Below, piece by piece: positions 1-13,100 of a stretch of 64,000 nt of DNA. Every line of letters starts with the position of its first letter. Positions within the stretch are counted from its first letter, which is position 1. The notes under the pieces were generated by a model. That model saw only the letters and a list, made by a program, of their open reading frames with translations. It was not told the origin of the DNA and did not search any database. The position numbers were made by a program, and so were the translations under genes. The DNA comes from Anseranas semipalmata (Eukaryota > Chordata > Aves > Anseriformes > Anseranatidae), in assembly GCA_013399115.1 (NCBI GenBank), contig VXAA01006093.1:678637-742636 (forward strand), given 5' to 3'.

Positions 1-3000
1 CTTTTAAACTAAATCTAAAGCAGCCTAATAAGATAACTCTATGACCACCCAACTCATAGCAAAGACTGCATTAGTCTCAAAATTTCATCTGGAGATTAGG
101 AAACCTTCTCTTCTGCCATCTACTTCTAAGTCAACCGGTTCCTGAACCTTTCAGAAAGAAGGTATTTATGAATGTTCTCATACACTGCTGAAATTACTAT
201 TTTCAGCCAATGCAAATGGTTAAAAATGAAATATTTGTCATTGTTCCAAGGAATATAAAGTCTCCAGACACTAGCAATCATCATGAATCTTTGTTAATGA
301 CCTGAATAACCATGTAAAACAGAGATAAAATTCATGAGAGAAGTATTTTGATGTCAAGTAATGACAAGGAATAATTCTGCAGGTCTTGGTGCCTTCAAGG
401 GTTCAGGCTTATATTTCAAAAGCATTCTAAAAATGTGTTAAAGAGTACATTATGGAAATAAGTGGTAAGTGCAATAGAAGATTAAGTTATTTCTGCCAGT
501 AAGGCCATTACAATGGGTCTACCAAAGAAATGTGTTTGAATGGTAAGCACCAGAAAATAACAGATTCTGGTAATTCTACCAGAAGACACCTTCTCAGCTA
601 TGGACAAAGCTATCAGAACTAATTAGAAGAGTTTATGTAGAAGAGGCCAGAGAGAACAATTGATCCAAAACATTTCTGCATTTTAACATTAAAGAACCTA
701 GAGTTTTATGACATTGCACAAGCATACTAGGAGAAAACTATCTGTCCTCCTGCCTATAGCTTTTTGTTCATGAGGGGAACTATCTGTAAGTTCATTCAAC
801 ATGGCTCATCAGGCTTCTAAAATGGTAAACAAACTACCACAGGTACCAACTATTTTAAGATAGAACACTAACTTAAGTATTCTTTTCCTCCCAATCTTTC
901 CCTCACAAAAACGAAGTCCTCTAATGAGCTGATTAGAAAAATGCTTTTGTGTGTGAGAGGATAAATCTCCCTCAATCTTAAGGAAAATAGGTATCTATAA
1001 GTACTAGAGATTTTCATTGAGCGGGCATCTATACACGCAGTCATTTCTCTTCTGAGGGCATTTTTCTGCCTATAAGACAGACTTCTACTGGTAAGAATAA
1101 GTGAGTCCCAAAAGTTGCATTTCAGATTTAGAGACAATAGGCTCAAAAAGCCCATTGGAAAAGATCAATATGACAATTTTGCAAGCTCAACTTTAGAACT
1201 AAGCAACAAGCTGTAGGCTTTTTTGGGTCATGAAATTATACATTTTAAGAGATTCTATATATAAAAACAACAACAAAAAAGACAGCTGTCAAAAAAAAAT
1301 TATCCTGTAGGTCTCATATTCCTTCCTTTGGTTAGCTCTTTGTGTAAAGCAACTAAAGGGTAATATTTGTTCCACATAAAGTTCCTGACTTTTCCTCAAT
1401 TGGGCCGATGATGCAAAAGCAAGACCAAGAGGATTTCATTTCCTCTTCTATAGCACAATAGAGGTACAGGTAACCAAATAAAAGTAATTTATTTTTGTCA
1501 CTGAAGGAAAAGACAGCTTTAAATAACACTCAGAAAAATAGAATGGTTTAGATTACAGGAGGAGAAAAGTTACCATTTGCTGATGAGAAGCCTTTATGCT
1601 GTTAGGCAGAATTAGTCTCCAAAGGAGGCTACATGAAACTAAAGGAAGTAGAACTCAATAAAAAGTGCACTAGCTGTTTCAAAAGACTTATTTCCCCATC
1701 AGATAAAAAGAAAACCAAAAAACCCTCCAGAAGAACAGCTAAAAAGTTTTCTTTTTCCTCTCAGAGCTAAAAAAAAGAACAGAACAGTAGTGATAATCTC
1801 ATAGCATTCAAAGCCACTGCTTTAAAAGACCAGGGAAGTGGTAAAGGCAAGACTTCCTTTATACCTTCTGCTGTTCTGATTTGGTGGAAAGAAGGCTTTG
1901 TAATTTAGAGAAGGACCAACAGCTGAGACCTGAGCACTGGCTCAGTAACAATCAGCTATTGAGAAATACTGCAGTATCAAACTGTCAGCTCAGTTTTCTT
2001 TAGTAGGACCAACATAGATACCCCAAACCTTTCTTTATCTACTCTCTAGACCAGTAGGTTTCACTTGGCATTTCAACCCATGCATTTATATGCATATAAA
2101 ATATTTATATGTATACGGTAGATATCAAATCCAACTGCCTTGTCACATTTCTTAGGAATAAGCTATATGAATCTTAACTATTTAGTTTTCAAAAAAAATA
2201 CACTTAGCTTGTCTTTTCTATCTGAACGAGTTTTACCAGTTTGCATAGAATTGGCTTTTGTTTACTTTTAAGATTGTTGAAACACTTGAAGTTTTTTTGA
2301 CTAAATCACCTATAATCCACTGAGGACTGCAAGTCAACAGCTGTCACATTCTAGCAAAGAGACTGGCAGCATTTAGCCTTTTCTGGTTCTGATTCTGTCC
2401 CAGCTGAGTGATCAGCATGCCCCACTCTTGCTGTGATAGCAAAAAGCAAGAAGTTCTAGATGAGAAAACAGAACTGTGAACTTCACTTTCTTCCCATGCT
2501 CTATCCCGTATTTCCCCCTTCCCCCCCAAGGCAGTATTCAACTCCATATCACTTTTTCAGTTCTTTCATCCCTGAAAAACTTTAATCCTGCTGCATACTG
2601 AGTTTTCAGAACTACTGCATTTTATCACCTCTAAATAATGGAAGAAGTCATTAAACTAAAGCATTATCCAGTATGCTTTAGATATAAAAAAAGGCAGACA
2701 AGACTGAAAAAAATCACTGATTTCTGATAGAGGTTCACTAGAACAAGCAAAATTGAATAGCCATATTATTAAAAAGATTATAAATGCAAGTTCACACATG
2801 GCAGACATAAGTTCTTCATCTCACTGAAAGCTCATATCTTAGAAATGTGGGGTTCTGCATCAATGAACCTCTGTGTCAGACTCAATGGCAGTTTTGTGAT
2901 ACAGACAAATAGCTATTTGAAACTGGTTTGAGACAGCCAATGTTTTTAACCTGAGGCAAACTTCTATTGTAGTGATAGCGATGGAAATAGGGCTATTAAT

Positions 3001-6000
3001 GAACTCACCAATATTTAACTATTCCTGTTGTGCCTCTCATTGGTCAAACTTCACAAGTCTAGCACTGTACTGCCCAGGGGAAAAAAACAAAAAACAAACC
3101 CATTTTCATTAATAAAAGGTTAGTTAAAGGAAAGGCTCTTCTATTTCGATTAGGGAATCAAGACTCAGTATTAGTTTCTACTAAGGCTGGATCATTTGCT
3201 AAGCATAGTATATTGCTAATTTTAAAAGAAACCTCAAATTTGTATTTTTGCATCTTCGTCTCTTCATGCTTTTCTAAATAAAGCTCATTTTATGCTGCTC
3301 TCTACAGCAGCGCACTAGTAGAGCATTACATAATTTGAGGCTAGCCCTTTATACTCATGTTTATTTCTAGCTGACTTAGCTCAAGGTTCAGTGAAAACAA
3401 GAAGTGGTATTTGCTATAGCAAATTAGAGGAGAAGCAGAAAACAGATCTTTCCATCAGTGCAGTCAAATAACAGCTTCAGTCATCAGAAAGCTTTTACAA
3501 AGCACAACCACATCACATACCTGCATATGCATTAAGAATAAAAGTGAAAATGATATTAAATGTACTGTATAGAAATCCACCTGTTCTTTGGAGTTACAGT
3601 ATAGATCGTAACTCTAAAGTTTCTCTCCTAGGAAATGAAGAAACATTTATATCATTTATCCTTCTGTTTCCCTCCCTCTTTGCAGCATCAACCCTTAACA
3701 GCACAGTTAGGGCTGTTCAGGGCACAATGGTAATAACAACAGTATGTAAGGTGATAACAAAATTAGAGGAAAAGAATTCAAATGAACTTCTTAACATCTT
3801 TCTCTCTAAAATCTTTTTGGTGTCAGGTATAGAACAGACAAGTCCTTGAAGAGCTAGTTTTTACCTTCCTACTATTAATGGTAACTGAAGTTGGTGTTGT
3901 TGTTCCCACTTTACAAATAGAGAGCAGGTCAGGAAACAAAGTGCAAGTCTAAAACAAACCATGTGAAATTAATTGCTTTTCAGTCCTGTGCATTGGCCTT
4001 TGGACCAAGCTTTAGATGTCTTGCTATTCAAAATTCTCACTAGAAACTGAAATTGTTGCTTCAGACACTAGGACAGCGATGCATTTCAATTTGTTTCCTG
4101 TGTCTATTACCCTGATGTGCTTGCAAGTGCCAGCTAAGTTTAGTAACTAATCAGACTGGAGTGACAATTCCATTAGAAGTCTGGATCAGTAATTCACAAA
4201 GCAGGAAACAAAACATCTCTTGTTGAAATAACTGTAGCTTTATTTAAAAGATTTTTTTTATTAAAGAGTTTAAAGAGGAAGAAGTCATCCAGTAGCTATA
4301 CAAACCTCATTGTATGCTTCCATTTTCGAAGCCACAAAATAGGTCATACTCAAATCAAGCGAAACCTCTGGCTGACATAAGTATTTTAAATCAGCTGAGC
4401 TTTGACACCACAGTAACAGCTATCAAAGATCACAATGAACACAATTAGCAGTTCCAATACTATTTTTTTCTCTTTATATTGAAACTGTGCAGTTTCAATA
4501 AACACTACTTTCCAATGTTTTAAACAAAGCATACTAAATAGCTGCAGAAACACTCCTTCAACAAAGAACAACAGAGTGAGGCCATTACCAAGGAAGGAGC
4601 AAGCAGTAACACAAAAGATCTCACGCTTCTATAAAAAGTCCAGCTTATTAGTATAGTACAAAGAATCTTATAATACCAAGAAAGCACAAGTGCCCAGTTT
4701 CCTCAGAGAAGTGGATTTACACATCAGTGCTTTCTGCTACTGCATGATAGAAGGTTACAGCTAGGGGTCAGGGGATAGACAAAACTGTCAATACCTTCGA
4801 AAAACAGAAGAATTGAAGTATTAGCAGCAAGAAAGAAATGATTAGCATGGAAAGATTACAATACTTTATAACATTGTAACACTTGTAACATAAGGATTAA
4901 CCTACTGCAGGTCTTAGAAATTGTAAAAGCAAGTTAAGGACAGTGTGGATCCCTGGCAAAATCTGATTAGGTACTTATATATTTGAAATTGAACCAAAAT
5001 CTACAAGCAGCGACAATACAACTCTGCCTCAAAGGAGAAAGCACTGGCTTTTCAGTCATGTGCATTGCCCTAGATTGGTCAATGGGAAACAGCTGAGGCA
5101 ACAGGACAGTCTTGTAAGCACCGGTCTCCCGCTTTGCAAAGCTCCCAGCTTGCTAGGTAAAGAAATAGAAGTGGACAGAAAGTAGTGTAGCCAGCCCTTA
5201 TCCCATCTCACAACAGACAAGCCCATGTTGACATTGCTCCTCTCCCATTTAAATACATACCTTCAGGTACTTTCATCAACCTTTGCAAAGAAAGTAAAAG
5301 GATCAATGGTCAGAACCACTCCTGACTTAAGCAGCCTTCATTGACTGTGTAATTGTTGTTTGTGCTGTGCTTGGTATTAGGATTCACTGGGGCTTAACAG
5401 GCTTGTACAAACTGCCATAAAAGAAGATTTTAAAAATAAACCTGCATGCAGATGAATTTTACCCAAGAGGGATATAATTGCCTTGTATATCAGACAGAAC
5501 TAAAAATTCAGGTCATTTTGTATTCCTACAGTCTTCCCAAATCCCCATTTCACTTTGTCCTTTGTCTTAGAACCGATTTCAGTGCATCTACTGCTATATG
5601 CATATCAGAGTTCAGCAACTCCTAGAGGCAGAGAAAGGGGGGGAAAAATGCAAGTTTTTCAGAGGAGTAAATAACTCTGCAAATCTTGTGTCTCTATCTC
5701 AAGTCTCAGAGGCTTGTTGAGGGGCAAGGGATGAAGAACACATTTTTCACAGAAGATTTTAACTGCAGCTTCAGAAGTACAACAAAAACAAACTTGGGGT
5801 CACTTTGGAACTTGCTTTCCCTCAATCACATCTGAATATAAAGACTACTACATTTTCCATGTCTATATATAACACTGGTCCCCTGCTAAAAGCCCTCACC
5901 AGCTCCCCAGCCCCAAAGACTAAAAAATAAAATAAAATAAACATTTTTTGGAGATGGGGGGGAAAATTGAGCGCAAAAAAAATCGAATTCAAAATTCAAT

Positions 6001-6946
6001 AGATGGCCTATATAACTACATTAATAATATACTTTGTTGCATCCCTGAGCTTCAAAGACTGTGTTATTTCATATTCTATGATACTATTCTCCTGTTCCCC
6101 CACCTTATCATTCTCATCTTACTTGCAGTACTACACAGTTCCAAGGTTCACTCACCCTTTTTCCCCTCAGGGAATACACAGGACTATAAAAATGACTATG
6201 AAGAAGAAAATTATGAAAAGTAGAAGGTTTTTGTGTGGAACAATGAAGAAGCAGACTACATTCTTCTATACTTTGAATGACAATAATTCAAATGTTTTAA
6301 TTAGCAACATGTTCTATATAAAAATACTTGCCAGGAAAAATAATGTATTAAAAAAGCATAGATACTAAGCAAGCAAGCACTCTCGCAGTATGCAATGAGA
6401 TGCTTGACTTGGGAGGCTAATGAATTAGTATAAACAATTTAAATCTAATTTAATTTAACAATGTAGAGCATTTGTGCATTGCAAAGCAACAGATAGTCAT
6501 TTGTTTCTTCATTAAATCAGATAATATTGCTGATTAGCCTTCCATGAATTATTTTACAGAAGAGGATAGCAAATAAATTTTATATTTAGTCATAAAAGTT
6601 CATGGCTAGTCCCCAAACAAGCAAATGTAACCAAGTGAAGGATACCAGTGAACATAATATAGACCAGCTGCAGTTTAAAGCAACATGTTATTCAGTCAAA
6701 ATAGAGTCTCAGATTTCTCACATTTTAACAGTTAGTGAACAAATGTTTATACAGAAAATTAATATAGCATTTTAAGTTTACTTTTTATTTCTATAAAACA
6801 CACAGCATGTTCCTAAAACAGTACAATTTACTATTCATAATCTTTAAATATGTTAGGATTGTGCATTGAGAATGCTGAGCATTTGGTACTACAGAAACAC
6901 TAAAGATGATTAAACTCCACTATTTTACAGAAATTTATGAACTTGC
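1..6946 (-). other. KNDC1: KNDC1 intron 3 (partial)
   Basis: This AT-rich sequence lies downstream of KNDC1 exon 3 in transcription. It starts with the GC donor at 6,941-6,946, and its acceptor is not in the window. I looked on the minus strand for an exon continuing AHIYSLGATL and found none, so the intron is probably longer than 6.9 kb unless that exon has diverged. The reading frames here are short and unrelated to known families. The one splice-like structure of note is a 20-nt segment at 5,261-5,280. A decoy acceptor with a good pyrimidine tract (CTCTGCCTCTAG) lies near 5,630 but has no convincing donor after it. Confidence 0.7.
5261..5280 (-). other. Candidate 20-nt microexon in KNDC1 intron 3
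   Basis: On the sense strand of KNDC1 a strong acceptor (pyrimidine-rich ACTTTCTTTGCAAAG) is followed after exactly 20 nt by a strong donor (CTGAAG|GTATGT). Because exon 3 ends in phase 0, inclusion would read V-D-E-S-T-stop, so it would act as a poison exon and could not add sequence. Chance pairing of splice sites in AT-rich intron DNA is a real alternative, and no transcript evidence is available. Confidence 0.22.
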
Positions 6947-7005
6947 CTCAAAAGTGTTACCGGTGATATCAAATTCTGGTGGAACAAAGGCACCCTCTGG
7001 ATCAT
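6947..7005 (-). CDS. KNDC1: KNDC1 coding exon 3 (KIND domain, continued)
   Basis: This 59-nt minus-strand exon continues the N-terminal KIND domain of KNDC1. Its acceptor follows a long pyrimidine tract ending TTTCAAAG, and a TCTAAT branch-point-like motif lies about 25-30 nt upstream. Joined to the G left over from the previous exon it gives exactly 20 codons, reading D-D-P-E-G-A-F-V-P-P-E-F-D-I-T-G-N-T-F-E. From memory, human KNDC1 reads the same here except V for I in the DITG motif; this was not checked by alignment. The exon ends in phase 0 at GAG followed by GCAAGT, so the donor is GC rather than GT and matches the consensus of GC-AG introns. KIND domains are catalytically dead kinase C-lobe-like folds used for protein binding. 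In human the next residues are AHIYSLG; I did not find them downstream, so the next coding exon is probably outside the window. Confidence 0.88.
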
Positions 7006-9995
7006 CTTTGAAAGGAAAAGGAAATGTGTCGGATTAGAAATTAATAGTTGTATTAAAAAACAGTAATTTCATGATGCAAGTTTTATGGTACACTCTTATC
7101 TGATATGAAAGAAACAAAGTATTTAGCAATTACTTTGGTTCACTTATATCTGATCTACAAAGAACTTGTCATCCATGTTTCTAGTACCACAGGTAAAATA
7201 AAATGCTATTTTCAAACTTTCTGCTATACTTTTCCTATTAAGAAACACAACAGACAGCATGCCCAAAGAAATACATTTACCATGCCTAACCTCTTCTTGC
7301 ATGTCTACGGATCTTTACGCTTGGACCAAGTTACCACCTAAGCTTGTGTGGCTCAGCTGTGGCTTGCAGGTTTGATTTGGTTAACAAGACATTTACATTT
7401 GCTAGTTTCCACTGCAGACCTGGGAGATGAGGGTTCAAGCAGCAAAAGACAACCTGAACAGCTAATTGCCTCCTTTTCTATGGGCCAGCTCAGAACCTTG
7501 ATTTTTTTTTTTTTTTTAAGTATTAATTACTATAAGAGTTGGAAACACATCCCCCATTTGTGTGCTGCCTAGCAGAGAACAGAGCTACTGCAGTGGCCAC
7601 TGCTGACTGAAGAGGCAGAAGGAAGAAAGGAACTTCCTAAGAGCGACTGATGTTGCTGCTGCATCCAAGCATGCATGTAATATCACACTGTGCATCACAC
7701 AAACCCAGTCAAGAACACCAACGGATTAAAAAAGTGCCTAAAAACCTACTCTTCAAGTACATATTCAACTTCTCCAGTCTATTCCTCTGTGAAGCCAACA
7801 GATGATAGAGAGTGTTTACAAGCAAAGACTCTAAGTTTCCCTTCTCAAAAGGGAAAAATGCCAGCAGGCTCACAGGTATCACACACTCATCATAGTTTTA
7901 GCTCTAATACAACTTTTGTGCCTGCATTTTAGAAGTGAAATGCAGAACTCATATTGTGAAGACAGTAAACTCAGATATATGGTAGAGGACTTGTTCTACA
8001 TATTTATATATTACAGCTACCTCTTTCCCCTTCTTCCCATAGAACAGTTTAAAGGCTGTACAAAGGTACATTTTTTAATCATTGGTAAAGCTCACTATTC
8101 TTTTAATACAATGTTTAAACTAGAGATTTGTCTGATTTGACTAGACAAGGAGATATCAGAGCCCCTGGCAGAACATGCTATTAGATGTTTGTCACTTTCC
8201 TCAGCACCACAGAACCTGCAGGAAGCAGAACTCTGTAAAAGCAGAGGTGACAGGCTGCTCATTTTCTTGCACTAGCAAGCAAGTCCAGAGGTTATCATTT
8301 TCTTCTGGAAGAATAAATGCATAAGCAATAACCATGAGGAAGCAAAAAAGACAACTTCCAGAAGGGCCTATCTAGCAAACTATATTTTAACTAAATAGTA
8401 ACAAGATCTGAGGGCAAGGGGAAGAGAAAGACCCAAGGACACAGTGGAGTGGGAGGGGAGGGGGTGAGAACAGAATATACATGTAACTTTTTGCATTACT
8501 AGGAAAAACTCAACTTCGTTTAAACAGAACTAATGAAAAGTCACTTCCTCAGAGACTAACATGACTTCAGAGAACAAAATCTTTGTACATCATTTGCGTT
8601 GCACAGGAATTCTCATAATCCCACATATTTTAAATACTTGAACAGAGCAAATTCCTGGATCAATTGCTTGCCAGCTACTCAATTAGACTAAAACATTTAC
8701 AAAGGAATTGATTTTTTCTTTCCCAGCTGCAAGCAAAAATCTTAGATGAGGGGTGTTTTTCATCCACTAGATTTATCCCCTTCAACAAGTCTTTCATATG
8801 TCCTTATGAATACAAAGCCAGCTTCCCCCTTCAAATTTCAAGTTATGACAAGCTCCTTAAAACAAAGGAAATTAATTCCACGTTACACCCTGTTAATGCG
8901 GAACTAAAAGTTGACTCAAATACATTTGAGTAATTTATAATACAAATACCACAATAATTATGAAAAAGTCTTCATCTTTATGAAGAGCATTTTATGTTAC
9001 ATGCTTATCTGAAATACAATCTTTAACTTTAAAGAATATAATTAATATTCACATTGCAAAGTTACCTTACCCCAGTTTTTCTAAATACTGTGATCTAGAT
9101 TTTGACTAAAAGAATAAACACTTAGATTTAAAAATAAATTAGGTTAAAGAAAACATGATAAATACCTGAATAGAGTGTATATGGACTAGAACAGTTCTTC
9201 TAGTTGCAAGCTGGCATAATTTTAAAAAGACTATAGAATAAGAGATGGTTTTGTTTGTTTGTTTGTTTTGCAACATTCCTAACAGGCTCAAGACAAAAAT
9301 ACTTGAGATAGGTCATGTGAAATGGGCACAATAAGAACAAGCTCTTGTCTGCACTGAAATCAGAAGTCATGTTTTAAGTCAAGCATTCCCCTGTCAGTTC
9401 ATCTCCTACCATACCTGAAGATTCTACATGCTACTACTAATGGTATTTAGCACATTAAAATTCATTCCTCAGTCTGTCGCTAACATTGTTGAATCTAAAA
9501 ATCATAACTTGAAAGAAAAAATACTCCTTATTCAAGATTGTTTTCCTTTCTAGCAGCGAATATGCACTAGAATTGCCCCATCCTCTATGGCCACAACCAT
9601 CAGAATACATTGAATGTCAGTTTTCTTCCAGAAATAGAACACATCCATGAAATGAAAAGAATTGGAAAAGGCAAAACCAAGAATGTGCTTTGCATAGGTA
9701 AAGACATGGGCATACAGATGCACTAACATAAAACCAGTGTTCAAAATGGAGATACTGAATACGTCTTCTAAAATAACTGGGAAGAGTCTTCTAATCAAGC
9801 TCATAAAAGCCTTTATTGATCAATCACAAAACTGAGCATATAGTTTCATACTATATTCACCCATTCCTGAGTATGTTTTTGTTTTTCTTTATTTTAATTA
9901 CAAGTCTTAAGAAGAAAATACAATGCTTTACTACAGCCTCTCAGAATGAGTTTCCTCAGTTTTAAAACAAATTGCCTGGAAACACAAATACTTAC
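7006..9995 (-). other. KNDC1: KNDC1 intron 2
   Basis: This 2,990-nt intron has a GTAAGT donor at the exon 2 end and an AG acceptor before exon 3; both flanking coding phases are 1, so the splice keeps the frame. The body is AT-rich. It holds a poly-T run at about 7,502-7,517, a TTTG tetranucleotide run at 9,249-9,270 and a G-rich stretch at about 8,448-8,464. The reading frames inside are short and unrelated to known proteins. Confidence 0.85.
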
Positions 9996-10194
9996 CACTG
10001 AGTTGTTCCATGAAGCATACATTGCCATTGGTGTTAAAAGCCAGAGTGTCAGGAGTGATGCAGAGTGTCTGGAAGATTGCAGAATGGGCAATGCTCTTCA
10101 GAGAATGGCAACACTCCAGGCAAATTGCCCAAATATCTTGCTCGGTAAGACAGCTGTCCCGCAGTGACAAAATATCAGCAAGGGACACATTCTC
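9996..10194 (-). CDS. KNDC1: KNDC1 coding exon 2 (start of KIND domain)
   Basis: This 199-nt minus-strand exon encodes 66 residues plus one base (phase 0 in, phase 1 out). It opens ENVSLADILSLRD, contains EQDIWAICLEC and FQTLCITPDTLAFNT, and ends NVCFMEQLS. This is the N-terminal KIND domain of KNDC1 (v-KIND, RASGEF2), recognised from memory and clearly closer to KNDC1 than to SPIRE, PTPN13 or FRMPD2. KNDC1 is a brain-enriched protein of about 1,750 residues in human with two KIND domains and a C-terminal Ras-GEF module; it binds MAP2 and restrains dendrite growth. The donor CAGTG|GTAAGT is strong. The acceptor TTGGCAG is chosen because human KNDC1 has its exon 1 acidic tail directly before ENVSL, but its pyrimidine tract is poor. 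The frame stays open about 25 codons upstream, with in-frame ATGs at 10,204-10,206 and 10,231-10,233, so an alternative start is possible. Confidence 0.92.
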
Positions 10195-13100
10195 CTGCCA
10201 AGACATGAATTCATAAATTACTCCGCATTTCATGCCATTACTTTGCGTATCATAGATTACATCTGACACAATTGGCTACAAGTAATGTTTCCAGCAAGTT
10301 CTCAGACTTTCTAGGACACCAATTAACACCCCGAGAAACACACAGGGCATGATGTTGCTCTTACAATAAGTCTCTAAGAGGCATAGTTAACCTGAACAAA
10401 GGTAGCGCAGTATGTTAACATCAAAAGGAGACTTACTGTGGGAGTTACATAAACACTGCATCAAAGTTAGGGAAACAGACCATTCACAGGTAAAAGCAGA
10501 GAGACTAAATTAAAACATTTTATTTAACCTGAGTCTCCCTTACTCTCTCCCAGGTGCCTTTGGATAAACTACTTTTAAATTCCCTGCACAGCAGTTTTTC
10601 CTCCCAGTGAAAAAGTACCCTCTAAACTAGCATGTCTTAAGAATGATGCTGTTGTGAAGTTTAGTGACAGACCATTTAATAAACCCTCAAAAGTCAATAT
10701 TGCCGTAGGAAAAACATTCTTTGACTTAAAATACAAACATTTTGGTTGTCCTAGGCCTCTCCATTATTCCCAATGCTCTTGTGATGAAAACAGTATACAG
10801 ACTTAGTTTCTAAATTACTCTCCTTGACCTTGTCATTACAGCAAGACCATAAAAAGTTTGGTTCCAAAATAAAGTAAAATAAAAAAAAATGTGGCTCATA
10901 TGTAGCTCTTCTGGTCGAGACGTTCAGAAATAATGCTTTGTTCAAACCAGCTGGACATTTTTGTACATTTTTAAGAATACATTACCTGCAGCTACAGAAG
11001 TAAAGTTTCCATGAACTTAAAGGCATGGCAAAAGCGCACAAACAACCAAAACACCAATTCCATTGGTAAGGAAAAACAAGCAAACAGAAAAATGGAAATA
11101 TCTACAGAAGCTACTTTGTATCAAAGCTATATCATTGTTAATTATAAATTTTTCTCAATTTATATATAGTAATGAAGATTAAAGACTATACTTCTGAATG
11201 ATAAGTATACCTTGAACTGAAGATGCAAATCCTCATTACTCAGAATATAGAAAAGAAAGTATCTCATTGTCAGCAAAACAGAACGTGAGATATCCTACAG
11301 CCCTGAAATGCAAACTGAGTTGTAGTGGTTTAAACTTTTAATCCTGGAGAGGAAACTTGAAAAATTACAGTTACAACTTCCTTTACATACCTCATTATTG
11401 GATAACATCAATGAGATTTGGATTACCATTTACAGAAGGGGAAACAGTATGTTGACTTTTTTTTGGAGAATGAAGTATTACATTCATCATATCCTTTAAA
11501 CAAGGACCATACCTTAGTCCAAAATTTTGCTTTTTAGTCTAAAGTATAATACTTAATATTTATGAGATAAAACAGGTAGGAAGTAAGTCATGCTTACTAT
11601 TATTTGGGAACCTTAACTTCTACATTCAATACTGTAGTTTTCATCAGCCTAGAGGTGGGTTGATTCACTAATGGCAGCACTGCTACAATGCCTTCAAGCA
11701 CTAATCATGGACCCTCAACTCTCACTAAGTTCAGTCGTACAAAATAAGGAACAGCAAAAGCCCTTACAGTTCAGGTACATGGCAAAACATCTCATTTTTT
11801 ATCTGTGCTGTGCTCAGCACCATATGTGTAATGCTGCCATCAGATTTTGAGGATGGATGAGGAAACTTTGCACATCTTTATGGGAAGCTTCTGTCAAGCA
11901 TGAAGGCAGCACAGAGGTTCTTGCATCTGAAAACACAAACATGACAAGGAGCTGGACCACAAACCATCAGGCTTTGAAGCTCATCAATCTGATAGTTTGG
12001 ATGAGGATAGGCATGGGACAGAAAGACAAACTGCTTATTATAGCTTCAGGAGAAAAAAATATATAAAAATTCTGTGATCAAAGCAATGAACCAGTAATTA
12101 TTTTAATTTTGAATTCGTCTAGTATCATCCAGCTAGATACCTAGGTGACATGATGGCATTTGCTGTAACTGCAATGAATGTTTCACTAATCAAGACACAA
12201 GATCATGAGTTTCAGTTGTGCATATGGACAAGAAAGGCTTAATTTAGAGACATTATGATAAATAAATAAAAACTGTAAACTTTAAGACAGCATCAATGTC
12301 AAATTCCAGTCACGATCAGGACTTGAGAGAATTACTTTTGAGTCAAGCTTTGAGGCTGAGCTCTAGAGCTGATACTAATCATCAGTAGTGATATCTGTAG
12401 TTTAAACCTACAAAAGCATCTTTGTTTCGGGGTTATTTGGTGACTAAATGAAAGATGATGATCTCATGTCAGACAAAGTTATCTTCCTTCCAGGGAAAGA
12501 GAAAGTTAGGTAAAACGAAACCAAAACCAACCTACAAATGCTGTGCTCATGTTCAGTGGCTTCCATCAGCAATGGATGGATGGGTGAAGATTAAAAAAAA
12601 AAAAAAAAAAAAAAAACAAAACAAAAAAAAAAAAAAACACAAAGCAAAACAACAAAAAAAAGGCCAACAATCACACCGTAAGCCTTCCTCCTTCCAAGGA
12701 GCAAGGTTTCAGGACATGAAGTTATTTACTTTATGGAAACTGCGTATTTCTCAAATGACTACAATATCTTGATATTAGTTATTAAAACCGCTATTGCAGC
12801 AAAGCAATGCCTTTTTAGAAAACAAAGAATTGAAAATACTGAGACATGTATTTGGTTTAAGAGCATAACACAGCACTTCCTGGCAAGCTGAAGCTTCTGG
12901 AAAGCCATGACTGCAACATTTCGGTCCACTGAAGATTGACAGGAAAACTAGGGTCTTTGTTCCATAGGCAAGTTACGTACTTGGAAAAGCCATTACTGTT
13001 TAATAACTATGAAAAGTTAACTGGTCAGACACCATACTTTAATTATTCAGTTTAGTTCTCAGTTTCCCCTTGTATTTTCCTCAAAAAGTATAAAACAGTT

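Noticed and set aside
5560..5629. Possible further KNDC1 exon after the acceptor CTCTGCCTCTAG
   Set aside because: The translated start (ELLNSDMHIAVDALKSVL) does not match KNDC1 after TFE, and no good donor follows before a stop.
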